NCBI RefSeq assembly: GCF_024623185.1
Contig: NZ_JANJZK010000001.1
Span: 62,001 to 126,000, forward strand
Origin: Anaerofustis stercorihominis
Lineage (GTDB): Bacteria; Bacillota; Clostridia; Eubacteriales; Anaerofustaceae
Length of the DNA: 64,000 nucleotides
Reading direction: 5' to 3'
This document shows positions 42,565 through 51,837 of the stretch, piece by piece. Numbering within the stretch: position 1 is the stretch's first letter; every line of letters starts with the position of its first letter. A program made the translations under genes and the position numbers. The notes beneath the pieces are model-generated. The model was given only the letters and a program-made list of their open reading frames with translations, had not been told where the DNA came from and searched no databases.

Positions 42565-43404
42565 ATGAAACAAAGTATGGCAAAAAAGATAGGTGCTATT
42601 ATTCTGTCTTATATTCTTATAATCTGCGTTGCTTTTTATTTTTGCGACAGCATTAAAGAAAATCCTACTGTAAGGTATTCTTTAAAATCAGTAAGTGCAG
42701 GACTTGATTATGAAAAGCGAATGTTTAAAGGCAGCAGTAAAAAGGGGATGGAGAAAATAACAAAACCTTTCCTTACTAAAAAAGACCTTGATAAAATGGA
42801 TCTTAAAAATGTAAATAAACTAATGATAGTAGCTCATCCCGATGATGAAACTCTATGGGGAGGAGTTCATTTATTAAAAGATAATTACTTAGTGCTGTGT
42901 TTAACAAATGGAAAATCTACAGGCAATGTAAGATATGATGAGATAAATAATGTACTAAAGAAAACTCATGATAAAGGAATTATACTTTCATATCCGGATG
43001 CCTATAAATTTAGGAGAGTCGACTGGGAAAAAGCAGGACTTACATCTTATATCGCAGAAGATATAAAAACGGTTCTTACATATAAAAAATGGGATGAAAT
43101 AGTGACACACAATCCGGAAGGTGAATATGGGCATATACATCATATTTACACAAATAACATAACGACAGATGTATATAAAAAATATATAAATAAAAATAAT
43201 TTATATTATTTTACCAGATATTATAAAAAAGGCGATTTATTTAAAGTAGAAGACGAATTAAAAGAACTTCCTCAAACAGAAGTAAATGAAAAAATGGATC
43301 TTTTGGATTTATATGCTTCTCAGCCTGGGGCATTCGTTAAATACGGACAGATGATAAAGTATGAAAAGTTTATCAATGCAAAAGACTTTAAGAATGCAAT
43401 ATAG
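42565..43404 (+). CDS. Membrane-anchored PIG-L-family deacetylase
   Basis: 279 residues. An N-terminal membrane helix or uncleaved signal (IGAIILSYILIICVAFYF, about 8-26), then a PIG-L (LmbE) domain: VAHPDDETLWGG holds the zinc-ligand His and Asp residues and GEYGHIHHIYT the further His. Such zinc enzymes remove acetyl groups from GlcNAc-type sugars; here the active site would lie outside the cell, so wall or surface sugars are likely. The frame stays open into the tRNA, but ATG 42565 has GAGGG at good spacing and is clearly the start. Transcribed together with tRNA-Arg(TCG) as far as can be seen. Confidence 0.85.
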   Translation: MKQSMAKKIGAIILSYILIICVAFYFCDSIKENPTVRYSLKSVSAGLDYEKRMFKGSSKKGMEKITKPFLTKKDLDKMDLKNVNKLMIVAHPDDETLWGGVHLLKDNYLVLCLTNGKSTGNVRYDEINNVLKKTHDKGIILSYPDAYKFRRVDWEKAGLTSYIAEDIKTVLTYKKWDEIVTHNPEGEYGHIHHIYTNNITTDVYKKYINKNNLYYFTRYYKKGDLFKVEDELKELPQTEVNEKMDLLDLYASQPGAFVKYGQMIKYEKFINAKDFKNAI

Positions 43405-43407
43405 ATA

Positions 43408-43435
43408 TTGTTAAATAGTAAAATTATGTTATAAT
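43408..43435 (+). promoter_or_regulatory. Promoter of the 26-residue peptide gene
   Basis: TTGTTA (43408-43413) and TATAAT (43430-43435), spacer 16, three bases after the PIG-L stop. Confidence 0.6.
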
Positions 43436-43469
43436 TAGTAAAAATAAAGATTTGCTTATGGAGGATAAT

Positions 43470-43550
43470 ATGAACGCAAAAAAAGCCATGGTAATTGTAG
43501 AAGGGTTATTAGTTGTGGCATTGGCAATTTGGGTATTTTTCTTAAAATAA
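43470..43550 (+). CDS. 26-residue single-span membrane peptide
   Basis: A short frame that begins MNAKKAM and continues as one hydrophobic helix (VIVEGLLVVALAIWVFF) ending in LK. GGAGG lies six bases before the ATG, a good promoter 35 bases before it and a strong terminator directly after, so it is a complete small gene rather than a chance frame. A basic N-terminus, a short helix and a lysine at the end fit small membrane regulators or type I toxin-like peptides, but no antisense RNA is obvious. Function unknown. Confidence 0.7.
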   Translation: MNAKKAMVIVEGLLVVALAIWVFFLK

Positions 43551-43566
43551 TTATGAAAACAAAGAG

Positions 43567-43598
43567 GGTAATATGCTGATTTGCATATTACTTTTTTA
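43567..43598 (+). terminator. Terminator of the small peptide gene
   Basis: GTAATATGC / GCATATTAC, 9-base stem, six-base loop, TTTTTT. Confidence 0.85.
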
Positions 43599-43808
43599 TA
43601 ATAAAAATAAATACAAAAATATTTAATATCATTGAATTATAGAGTTTTTAATATATTTTAATATTTTTTAGAAAACTATAATAAAAATATATGATTAAAT
43701 ATATATATTATTGATATTATAATTTTAAAGAGCAATTCAATGTAAAAATATGTAAAACTATTTAAAACAAATTTTTTGATTTAGGATTTAATAGATTTGG
43801 AGGAAATT

Positions 43809-44711
43809 ATGATTAATTTAAAAGAAATAAAAAGTCGTGCTGCAGAACTTCTTAAAAAGAATTTTTGGAGACTTCTCGGATGTGTATTATTGGTATCGTT
43901 AGTATCGATGGCTATATCTTATATAGGAACTAATATTTTCAGTGAAGCCCCTTTGGTACAGATATTGGTTTATTTAATCAATTTATATGTATCAACAGCT
44001 CTTGGTATAGGGCTTTATAAAATTTTGTTTAAAATAGATGAAGAAAGGGACTTTAGTATAACTGATTTGTTTTCTTTTCTGCCTAGTATAAAGGAATGTT
44101 TGCTTGTATATTTGCTGCAGCTTCTTCTTGTTATTATAATAATGGCAATATCCTTTTTTTTAGGAATGATTTTCTTTACAAGTGATTTTGTAAATATATA
44201 TAATTCATATCCATTTATCTCCAATAATATGATGGTAAATATTGTTCTGTCTATATTACCTAAAATATTATTGTTTATACTGGTAATAGCGGGAGTATCT
44301 TTGGTTTGTGATATTTTCCCTGCTCTATCCATGGGTATAGTAGCAAAAGAAGATGAAGCATTGAAGAAAAATCTCTTCAGTAATACTTTTTCCATTGGAT
44401 TTAAAAATATTAAAAATTATGTTTTATTAAATCTATGGTTTTTATTGTTGATTATAATTGCATGTATACCTTTCTTTATTGTACTCTTTGTAGGTGTAGG
44501 AAGTGAGAGTGGCTTTGGTGTAATACTCGTACTCTTAGTTACAATATTATGGATAATATGTATTATTGTTTTGTCTTTATATTTTTCTTTAGCGGTTGCC
44601 ATTTTATTTAACAGAATTCTTAATAGCAATAATAATGATTATAAAGATGTAAATGATAATTTAATCGAACCTAAATCATATTATGATAATGATATAAATG
44701 AAAATTTATAA
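43809..44711 (+). CDS. DUF975-like multi-span membrane protein
   Basis: 300 residues. The N-terminus INLKEIKSRAAELLKKNFWRLLG followed by a long membrane helix is the recognisable start of the DUF975 family; about six hydrophobic segments follow, with an interior loop that includes EEERDFSITDLFS-like charged residues. I start at ATG 43809, six bases after GGAGG; a TTG at 43797 in frame overlaps that ribosome site. The family has no known function. Single gene with a hairpin terminator; the 200 AT-rich bases before it hold no clear promoter. Confidence 0.75.
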   Translation: MINLKEIKSRAAELLKKNFWRLLGCVLLVSLVSMAISYIGTNIFSEAPLVQILVYLINLYVSTALGIGLYKILFKIDEERDFSITDLFSFLPSIKECLLVYLLQLLLVIIIMAISFFLGMIFFTSDFVNIYNSYPFISNNMMVNIVLSILPKILLFILVIAGVSLVCDIFPALSMGIVAKEDEALKKNLFSNTFSIGFKNIKNYVLLNLWFLLLIIIACIPFFIVLFVGVGSESGFGVILVLLVTILWIICIIVLSLYFSLAVAILFNRILNSNNNDYKDVNDNLIEPKSYYDNDINENL

Positions 44712-44734
44712 AAGATTATAATAAATTAAAATGA

Positions 44735-44764
44735 AAAGGACTTTTAAAGTCCTTTTTTTATTTT
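44735..44764 (+). terminator. Terminator after the DUF975-like gene
   Basis: AAAAGGACTTT / AAAGTCCTTTT with T run. Confidence 0.8.
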
Positions 44765-45039
44765 TAAATATAGTATTATTTAAAATATATAATGATTTTA
44801 ATGGGAATCAAGTGAAAATCTTTATAAAAATAAGTGAATATTAATATTTTTAAGGAAAAATAAAGTTTTGTTTGCTAAAATAAAAATGAATAATTATAAT
44901 ATTTTATTTATAAAAATTTTTAGTTTGCCGTTGTAATCAGTAATATTAAATTTGTATTTGAATAATTATTAAAAATCAAAAAATAGATTTAATTTTCAGA
45001 ATTTTTTCAATTCTTATTTTCCTGTGTGGGTAAATATGG
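44765..45039. other. AT-rich region before the histidine operon
   Basis: About 275 bases, almost all A and T, with no gene. I looked for a T-box leader (specifier loop and the conserved GGTGG antiterminator sequence) and saw none, nor a run of histidine codons as in a classic attenuator. Confidence 0.5.
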
Positions 45040-45045
45040 TATAAT
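45040..45045 (+). promoter_or_regulatory. Extended -10 promoter of the histidine operon
   Basis: TGG-TATAAT; a matching -35 box is poor (TTTTCC). The start codon lies about 40 bases downstream. Confidence 0.5.
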
Positions 45046-45086
45046 AAATTAATTATACTTATTAGTCTTTGACTGGGAGGTTTAGT

Positions 45087-46226
45087 ATGTTACATAGAGA
45101 AGATAACACACAAAAGAAATACGCATTTTTAAAAGATACGCTAAGTATGTTTTATAAAAAATATGGTTATGAGCAGATAACTATACCTATGTTTATGCCA
45201 TATGAACTATATAAGAAGTTTAATTTTTCACATCAAAATGAAGAATTGAAATTAATAGACGGAAACGGAAATATTTTGGTAATAAGAGCCGATGCTACAT
45301 TCCATGTTTTAAAGACGGTTTCTACGCTTAAAAGCAAGGAAAACGAAAAATATTTTTATGAAGCAAAAGTATTTAGAAATATAAATAAAGATTATACCTT
45401 AGATGAAATAAATCAAACCGGAGTTGAATGTTTTTTAAAGGAAAGTGATATAGTAGACAGCGATATCATAGCTCTTGCATTAAGTAGTCTCTTTTCACTT
45501 GGTATTAAAGATATAAGACTTGATTTATCTCATGCAGACTTTGTATATTCGTTGATTGAAGAAATCGATGAAATCAAAAAAGATGAGGTAGAAATCGTCC
45601 ATAAATTTATTGAACAAAAAAACAGAGATGATCTAATAAGTTATTTAGACAAAAAAAATGTTGATAAAACATATAAAGATAAGTTAATTGATATTTGCAT
45701 GCTTTTCGGTGATTTTGAAGAAGTCATGAGTAAAGCGAGAGCCATTGCAATAAATGATAAGATGAACGATGCTCTTGATAAAATAGAGGGTGTTTACAAT
45801 ATATTGAAACTATATGATTTGGATAAATATGTTTATCTTGATTTGGGATTTACAAATGCAATGAATTACTACAGCGGGATCATGTTTAAAGTATATTCCA
45901 TAGATGCAGGCGGAGAAATTATAAACGGCGGAAGATATGACAGGCTTGCAAGAAAAATCGCAGGAAGAAGCGGAGCCTGCGGGTTCAGTCAAAATCTTGA
46001 TTTGACTGCTCAGATTTTAGAAGATAATAATGATGATTTCTTTAGTATCGATTATTTGATTTACTGTACCAATGAAGATATCAAAAAAGGGATAGACATG
46101 TCAACAGAGTTAAGAGATAAGGGATATAACGTTTCTTTGATTGAAGGTAAAAATTTCAAAGTTGTTGACAGAAAAAATAATAAGAGTTTAAAAAGAGAAG
46201 AAATCGTAAATTTGATAGGAGAATGA
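45087..46226 (+). CDS. hisZ: ATP phosphoribosyltransferase regulatory subunit
   Basis: 379 residues, a histidyl-tRNA-synthetase-like protein without the anticodon-binding domain. Recognisable blocks are FLKDTLSMFYKKYGYEQITIP, VIRADATFHV, YEAKVFRNIN and GGRYDRLA (motif 3-like). It lacks aminoacylation function and instead pairs with the short HisG to form the active first enzyme of histidine synthesis. The start ATG 45087 has GGGAGG seven bases upstream. First gene of a nine-gene his operon; hisG follows after one base. Confidence 0.88.
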   Translation: MLHREDNTQKKYAFLKDTLSMFYKKYGYEQITIPMFMPYELYKKFNFSHQNEELKLIDGNGNILVIRADATFHVLKTVSTLKSKENEKYFYEAKVFRNINKDYTLDEINQTGVECFLKESDIVDSDIIALALSSLFSLGIKDIRLDLSHADFVYSLIEEIDEIKKDEVEIVHKFIEQKNRDDLISYLDKKNVDKTYKDKLIDICMLFGDFEEVMSKARAIAINDKMNDALDKIEGVYNILKLYDLDKYVYLDLGFTNAMNYYSGIMFKVYSIDAGGEIINGGRYDRLARKIAGRSGACGFSQNLDLTAQILEDNNDDFFSIDYLIYCTNEDIKKGIDMSTELRDKGYNVSLIEGKNFKVVDRKNNKSLKREEIVNLIGE

Positions 46227-46227
46227 A

Positions 46228-46854
46228 ATGATTAAAATAGCAGTAGCAAAGGGAAGAGTAGCTAAACAAGCTATTAAATTATTTAAAGAGTTTGGCATTA
46301 CTTTTTCTGAATTTGATTTAAACAGAAAACTGATTTTAAACAGTGATGACGGAAGTGTTCAAATGGTTCTTGTTAAACCCAGCGATACACCTATTTATGT
46401 TGAAACCGGAGTTTGTGACTGCGGTATCGTAGGTAAGGATATTTTACTTGAAGATAATCCTGATGTATATAGATTGTTTCCTTTGAATATAGGAAGATGT
46501 AAGATGTGTGTAGCCGGATTCGAAGGTACCGATATAAGGAATATGAAACAAATCGTTGCAGCTTCAAAATTTGTAAATACAGCTAAAGAATACTTTGACG
46601 GTCTCGGTATTAAGGCAAAGATAATAAAGATAAACGGTTCTGTTGAACTTGCTCCTCTTCTTAATATGTCTGATGTAATAGTGGATATAGTCGAGAGCGG
46701 AGTCACTTTAAAGGAAAACGGACTTAGTGTTCTTGAAGAAATCTTTGATATATATTCTGTTTTTATAGTTAATAAGGCCAGTCTTAAAATGAAACATTCA
46801 TCTTTAAAACCTTTTATAGAAAATCTGCAAAAAGCAAGCGACAGGATGGTGTAG
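46228..46854 (+). CDS. hisG: ATP phosphoribosyltransferase catalytic subunit, short form
   Basis: 208 residues, the length of the HisZ-dependent short form (the long form is about 290). IKIAVAKGRVAKQAIKLF, the VETGVCDCGIVGKD block and the PRPP-binding DVIVDIVESGVTLKENGL near residue 155 are visible. It joins PRPP to ATP, the first step of the pathway and the usual point of histidine feedback. It needs HisZ, the gene just upstream. Confidence 0.93.
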   Translation: MIKIAVAKGRVAKQAIKLFKEFGITFSEFDLNRKLILNSDDGSVQMVLVKPSDTPIYVETGVCDCGIVGKDILLEDNPDVYRLFPLNIGRCKMCVAGFEGTDIRNMKQIVAASKFVNTAKEYFDGLGIKAKIIKINGSVELAPLLNMSDVIVDIVESGVTLKENGLSVLEEIFDIYSVFIVNKASLKMKHSSLKPFIENLQKASDRMV

Positions 46855-46856
46855 AG

Positions 46857-48140
46857 ATGCAAATAGTAGATTTAAGAAACGAAAAAAATGTTTTAGAAGT
46901 CGTTAAGGAAAAGCTTCAAAGACACGGAAACAAATTAAATGAAGTTGAAGCGCTTGTTGAAAATATTATAGAAGACGTAAAAGAAAACAAAGATAAAGCC
47001 TTGATTCGAATGATGAAAGACTTTGATAAAGTAGAAGTAAAAAGTATCAAAGTCGATAAAGATGAAATAGAAAAGGCTTATGAGAGTGCAGATAAGGATT
47101 TTTTGGAAGTACTAAAAGAAAGTAAGGACAATATAGAGAAGTATCATAAAAATCAAAAGTATTCTCACTTCGATATGGATGAGGGAAGTAAAAGACTTAC
47201 TCAAAAAGTTACTTCTATCGAAAGAGTCGGACTTTATATCCCCGGAGGTAAGAGTCCTTATCCTTCCACCGTACTTATGAATGCGGTTCCCGCAAAAGTA
47301 GCCGGTGTTAAAGAAATAGCTTTGATTACTCCTCCAAATAAAGAAGGTAAAGTAAATGAAAATATACTGGCAGCAGCTTATCTCTGCGGCGTCGATGAGA
47401 TTTACTTGTCGGGAGGTGCCGGCGCCATAGCGGCTCTAGCTTATGGGACTGAAACCATTAAACCCGTTTATAAAGTATGCGGTCCGGGAAACTTATTTGT
47501 TGCCGAAGCAAAGCGAAAAGTATACGGAGATGTGGATATAGATATGCTGGCAGGACCAAGCGAAGTTCTCGTTATCGCAGATGAAAAGGCTAATCCGAAA
47601 TTTGTAGCGGCTGATTTATTGTCTCAGGCAGAGCATGACGAAAATGCGGCTTGTATCCTTGTTACGACGTCAGAAGATTTAGCGTGTAAAGTAAAAGAAG
47701 AGGTAAATATCCAGCTCAAAGAATTATCAAAAGTAGATATTGCGACCCAGTCGGTTGAGAATTATGGTTTGATATTTGTGGTAGATAATATTGATGAAGC
47801 ATTTGATGTTTCCAATGAAATCGCTCCCGAACATTTAGAGTTATCCTTGGAAGATCCTTTTGATTATATAGATAAAGTACAAAATGCCGGAACAGTATTC
47901 ATGGGAGAATATACTCCAGAGCCTGTAGGGGATTATTTTGCAGGTTCAAATCATACGATTCCTACATCGGGAAAAGCAAAATTTTATTCTCCGCTTTCAA
48001 CATATGACTTTTTAAAAAGGACGAGCATAGTATACTATTCAAAAGAAGAACTGACTAAGCATAAGGATAAGATAATAAAGTTTGCCAATAAAGAGGGGCT
48101 TACGGCTCATGCAAAAGCCATCGAGAGGAGATTTGAATAA
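46857..48140 (+). CDS. hisD: Histidinol dehydrogenase
   Basis: 427 residues, normal length. ERVGLYIPGGKSPYPSTVLMN, VYKVCGPGNLFVAEAK, DMLAGPSEVLVIAD and SQAEHDENAACIL (zinc ligands) are the family blocks, and EPVGDYFAGSNHTIPTSG near the C-terminus is part of the active site. It oxidises histidinol to histidine in two NAD-dependent steps, the last of the pathway. Starts two bases after hisG and its stop overlaps the start of hisC. Confidence 0.95.
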   Translation: MQIVDLRNEKNVLEVVKEKLQRHGNKLNEVEALVENIIEDVKENKDKALIRMMKDFDKVEVKSIKVDKDEIEKAYESADKDFLEVLKESKDNIEKYHKNQKYSHFDMDEGSKRLTQKVTSIERVGLYIPGGKSPYPSTVLMNAVPAKVAGVKEIALITPPNKEGKVNENILAAAYLCGVDEIYLSGGAGAIAALAYGTETIKPVYKVCGPGNLFVAEAKRKVYGDVDIDMLAGPSEVLVIADEKANPKFVAADLLSQAEHDENAACILVTTSEDLACKVKEEVNIQLKELSKVDIATQSVENYGLIFVVDNIDEAFDVSNEIAPEHLELSLEDPFDYIDKVQNAGTVFMGEYTPEPVGDYFAGSNHTIPTSGKAKFYSPLSTYDFLKRTSIVYYSKEELTKHKDKIIKFANKEGLTAHAKAIERRFE

Positions 48141-49198
48141 TGAGCATTAAAGACTTGGTAGTGCCGGCTTTAAAGGATTATGAATATTATAAAGCCGCGG
48201 GACAGGATTATAGAATAATTTTAAATGCTAATGAACATTATCAAAACTTCCTTGGAACAAAACTTCAAGATGATTTTATTGATAGGATAAAAAATATCGA
48301 TATAAATAGGTACCCCGATCCTTATGCAAATAAACTAAGAGAGAAATATGGAAAACTCATTGATGTATCTCCGGAAAATTTGATTGCTACATCCGGCTCT
48401 GATGAAGGTATAACCATTATAAATAATACTTTTATGGATAAAGATGATATTGCCATAAGTTATGAACCTACATTTTCCATGTATAAACAAGCGGCTATTT
48501 TAGCTAAGGGGAAATATATAGGGCTGAATAGTGATAAAGAAGACTTATCTCCCGATATAGATAAATTAATTGATGAAGCAAATAAAAATAACGCAAAGAT
48601 AGTTTACATATGTACTCCAAATAATCCAACGGGATATTTATATTCAAAGGAAGAAATAAAAAAAGTAATTGATAATACAAAAGGTCTTGTGATTATTGAT
48701 GAAGCATATATTCATTTTGCGGAAGATGATAATATCGATTTACTCGGTTACAGTGACAGAGTTATAATTCTCAGAACACTGTCAAAGGCTTTCAGCGGAG
48801 CGGGACTCAGAGTTGGATTTATAATAGCTGATAAGGAAATAATAAACTTTTTATTTGCCGCAAAAGCTCCTTATAATCTATCCGTTACATCACAAACCGC
48901 GGGAGAAGTCCTCGTAGATAACCATAAACTCATAGAGGATGAATTAAAGGTTATAAAAAGAGAAAGAGACAGAATGGTAAATATTCTAAAAAATTATAAA
49001 GATATTCTTATCCTTCCGCTTAATGCTAACTTTATAACCATAAAAACATCAAAAGCTCCAATATTATATAACGAATGTGAAAAGAGGGGTATCTCCATAA
49101 GAGCTTATGGTAATGAACTTAAAGATATAGTAAGAATTACAGTGGGAAGTAATGAAGAAAATGATGAAGTAATAGATGTAATAAAGGAGGTATTCTAA
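48140..49198 (+). CDS. hisC: Histidinol-phosphate aminotransferase
   Basis: 352 residues. LNANEHYQNF, ATSGSDEGITII, CTPNNPTGYLY, IIDEAYIHFAED and RTLSKAFSGAGLRVGF (Schiff-base Lys) are the typical PLP aminotransferase blocks. It turns imidazole-acetol phosphate into histidinol phosphate. Operon position (between hisD and hisB, with one-base overlap to hisD) confirms the call. A ribosome site AAGGAGG for hisB lies at its 3' end. Confidence 0.92.
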   Translation: MSIKDLVVPALKDYEYYKAAGQDYRIILNANEHYQNFLGTKLQDDFIDRIKNIDINRYPDPYANKLREKYGKLIDVSPENLIATSGSDEGITIINNTFMDKDDIAISYEPTFSMYKQAAILAKGKYIGLNSDKEDLSPDIDKLIDEANKNNAKIVYICTPNNPTGYLYSKEEIKKVIDNTKGLVIIDEAYIHFAEDDNIDLLGYSDRVIILRTLSKAFSGAGLRVGFIIADKEIINFLFAAKAPYNLSVTSQTAGEVLVDNHKLIEDELKVIKRERDRMVNILKNYKDILILPLNANFITIKTSKAPILYNECEKRGISIRAYGNELKDIVRITVGSNEENDEVIDVIKEVF

Positions 49199-49777
49199 AT
49201 GAGATCAAGTTTTGAACACAGAGTAACCAAAGAAACAGATATCGAAATTAATCTTAATTTAGACGGAAGCGGTATCGTTTATTCCGATACGGGAGTCGGT
49301 TTTTTTAATCATATGATAGATTTGCTTGCAAGTCATTCTAAATTCGATATTGACATAAAAGCAAAAGGTGATTTTGAAGTCGATAATCACCATACCGTGG
49401 AAGATATAGGGATTGTTCTAGGCAAATGCTTCAAAGAAGCCATTGGTGATAAAAGAGGCATAAACAGATATTCTACATTCTTTGTTCCTATGGATGAAGT
49501 GTTGGCAAGAGTATGTGTAGATGTGAGCGGAAGAGGCTATCTCGTTTACGAAAATCCTTTTACGGTTGAAAGAATAGGTGATTTCGAAACAGAAATACTT
49601 GAAGATTTTCTATATGCTTTTTGTATAAATGCAGGTATCAACTTGAATATCAAAGTCATTGATAAAGGAAACAATCATCATATGTGTGAGGCTATATTTA
49701 AAGCTATAGCCAGAGCGTTAAGAGAAGCAACGACTATTGTCGGTGATGATATTCCTTCGAGCAAAGGTGTATTATGA
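49199..49777 (+). CDS. hisB: Imidazoleglycerol-phosphate dehydratase
   Basis: 192 residues, the monofunctional form without the phosphatase domain. GVGFFNHMIDLLASHS and DNHHTVEDIGIVLG carry metal-binding histidines, and NNHHMCEAIFKAIARAL the second set. It removes water from imidazoleglycerol phosphate. Starts directly after the hisC stop and overlaps hisH by four bases. The phosphatase that acts on histidinol phosphate is not in this operon. Confidence 0.95.
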   Translation: MRSSFEHRVTKETDIEINLNLDGSGIVYSDTGVGFFNHMIDLLASHSKFDIDIKAKGDFEVDNHHTVEDIGIVLGKCFKEAIGDKRGINRYSTFFVPMDEVLARVCVDVSGRGYLVYENPFTVERIGDFETEILEDFLYAFCINAGINLNIKVIDKGNNHHMCEAIFKAIARALREATTIVGDDIPSSKGVL

Positions 49778-50379
49778 TAGGAATAATCGATTACGGTGCA
49801 GGTAACCTCAGAAATGTATATAACGCTTTAAACAGGCTTGGCTTTGAAAGTGTGATAACAAATGATATTAATGTTCTAAGGACATGCGAAAAACTGATTA
49901 TACCCGGAGTTGGAGCCTTTGAGGACGGTATGAAGGGGCTTAGAGAAAATGATTTGGTTCCTTTTTTAAAGGATTGGGTAAAAGACGGTAAATATCTTCT
50001 CGGTATTTGTCTTGGTATGCAGCTTTTATTTGATAAGAGTTATGAAATGGGAGAACACGAAGGGCTTGGTTTTATAAAAGGCGATGTAGTGCCGTTCGAT
50101 ATCCCAAAGAGTTATAAAGTCCCTCATATGGGTTGGAATGAACTTGCTATAAATAGAGCTGACAATATCGTAAAAGATATAACTAATGGTGAATATGTAT
50201 ATTTTGTGCATTCTTACCATGCAGATAATATGAATGATGAGGATTTGATTGCTTACAGCGAGTACCATTATAATGTTCCCGCAGTAGTCAGACATGGTAA
50301 TGTTATAGGTATGCAGTTCCATCCTGAAAAAAGCGATAAAACAGGTACAAAATTACTTTTAAATTACTTAGGAGAATAA
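49774..50379 (+). CDS. hisH: Imidazole glycerol phosphate synthase, glutaminase subunit
   Basis: 201 residues, class I glutamine amidotransferase. IIDYGAGNLRNV is the N-terminal strand, GICLGMQLLFD holds the nucleophile Cys, and MQFHPEKSDKTG the His and Glu of the triad. It makes ammonia from glutamine and channels it to HisF. Overlaps hisB by four bases; hisA follows after three bases. Confidence 0.95.
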   Translation: MIGIIDYGAGNLRNVYNALNRLGFESVITNDINVLRTCEKLIIPGVGAFEDGMKGLRENDLVPFLKDWVKDGKYLLGICLGMQLLFDKSYEMGEHEGLGFIKGDVVPFDIPKSYKVPHMGWNELAINRADNIVKDITNGEYVYFVHSYHADNMNDEDLIAYSEYHYNVPAVVRHGNVIGMQFHPEKSDKTGTKLLLNYLGE

Positions 50380-50382
50380 TAT

Positions 50383-51087
50383 ATGATAATATTTCCTGCA
50401 ATAGATATAAGAGATAACAAATGTGTAAGACTTTCCCAAGGCGATTACGATAAAGAAACTGTCTATTTTGATGATCCCTTAAGTGTTGCTATAGATTTTC
50501 AAAAAAGAGGCGTAAAGAATTTACATATAGTGGATCTTGACGCAGCGTTGATTGGTGAACTTACAAATTTTGATATCATAAAGAAAATAATTACCGATAC
50601 TAATATGTTAGTCGAAGTTGGCGGCGGTATAAGAGGGGAAGAACAAATCAAAAAATATGTTGACATAGGTGTGGACAGAGTATCAATAGGTACAAAAGCA
50701 GTTAAGGATTTTGATTTTTTAAAAGAAATGTCTGAAAAGTACCCATATAAAATCAGTTTATCCTTAGATGTAAAAGACGAATATGTCTATATAAAAGGCT
50801 GGAGTGAAAACAGCGGTATTTTGATTTGGGATTACCTTGAAAAGATAAAAGAGCTGCCTCTTATAAGCATAGTGGTGACTGATATCAAAAAAGACGGTAT
50901 GTTAAGCGGGCCAAGTTTCGGATTATATAGAAAACTTAAGAAGGCAACTAAACATAATATAGTAGTATCCGGAGGTGTATCGTCTCTGGATGATATCAAT
51001 AAGTTAAGGGAAGATGATACTTACGGAGTGATCGTCGGTAAAGCTTTATATGAAAATAAATTTAGTGTAGAGGATATAATATGTTAG
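50383..51087 (+). CDS. hisA: ProFAR isomerase
   Basis: 234 residues, a (beta-alpha)8 barrel. [16 protein letters not shown] has the catalytic Asp at strand 1, LHIVDLDAA and VEVGGGIRG follow, and [13 protein letters not shown] bears the second Asp. It opens the ribose ring of ProFAR (an Amadori-type isomerisation), the fourth step. Stop overlaps the hisF start by seven bases. Confidence 0.94.
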   Translation: MIIFPAIDIRDNKCVRLSQGDYDKETVYFDDPLSVAIDFQKRGVKNLHIVDLDAALIGELTNFDIIKKIITDTNMLVEVGGGIRGEEQIKKYVDIGVDRVSIGTKAVKDFDFLKEMSEKYPYKISLSLDVKDEYVYIKGWSENSGILIWDYLEKIKELPLISIVVTDIKKDGMLSGPSFGLYRKLKKATKHNIVVSGGVSSLDDINKLREDDTYGVIVGKALYENKFSVEDIIC

Positions 51088-51836
51088 CAAAAAGAATCAT
51101 ACCATGCCTTGATGTTGACCACGGCAGAGTGGTCAAGGGTAAGCAGTTTGCGAATATAAAAGACGTTGACGATCCCGTTAAATTGGGTAAAAGATATTCA
51201 GAGCTGGGTGCGGATGAATTGGTGTTTTATGACATCACCGCTTCAAGTGATGAAAGAGATATATTTATACATACAGTAGAAGATATTGCAAAGGAAGTAT
51301 CCATTCCTTTTACTATCGGTGGAGGAATAAGAACCGTTGATGATTTCAGAAAAGTACTGCTTGCCGGAGCAGATAAAGTCAGCGTCAATTCCAGTGCAGT
51401 TACTAATCCTAGTATAATTTCCGACGGAGCAAAAAGATTTGGATCTCAGTGTGTCGTTCTATCTATTGATGCAAAGAGAAATGATAAAAATAGCTGGGAT
51501 GTATACGTTAAAGGCGGAAGAGAAAATACTAAAATAGATGCTATCGAATGGGCTAAAAAGGGTGAGGATATGGGAGCCGGAGAGATTTGTATCAATTCCA
51601 TAGATACCGACGGCGTGAAAAATGGCTTTGACCTCGAACTGATAGAAAAATTAAATAGTATCTTGTCTATTCCTATTATTGCCTCAGGCGGTGCAGGAAA
51701 AATGGAGCATTTCCTGGATGTTTTAAAATCGGGTGCAGACGCAGCTTTGGCAGCAAGCGTATTCCATTTTGGGGAAATAGATATTACGGAACTTAAAAAG
51801 TATTTAAAAGACAATAGTATAGAAATGAGGTTGTAA
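51081..51836 (+). CDS. hisF: Imidazole glycerol phosphate synthase, cyclase subunit
   Basis: 251 residues, barrel partner of His[20 protein letters not shown] with Asp11 at the first catalytic strand (consensus IPCLDV), [11 protein letters not shown] and [15 protein letters not shown] (second Asp) are the family blocks. It uses HisH-made ammonia to form imidazoleglycerol phosphate and AICAR. Overlaps hisA and lies one base before hisIE. Confidence 0.95.
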   Translation: MLAKRIIPCLDVDHGRVVKGKQFANIKDVDDPVKLGKRYSELGADELVFYDITASSDERDIFIHTVEDIAKEVSIPFTIGGGIRTVDDFRKVLLAGADKVSVNSSAVTNPSIISDGAKRFGSQCVVLSIDAKRNDKNSWDVYVKGGRENTKIDAIEWAKKGEDMGAGEICINSIDTDGVKNGFDLELIEKLNSILSIPIIASGGAGKMEHFLDVLKSGADAALAASVFHFGEIDITELKKYLKDNSIEMRL

Positions 51837-51837
51837 A

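Noticed and set aside
44765-45086. T-box or histidine attenuator before the his operon.
   Set aside because: No GGTGG antiterminator sequence, specifier stem or His-codon run was found.
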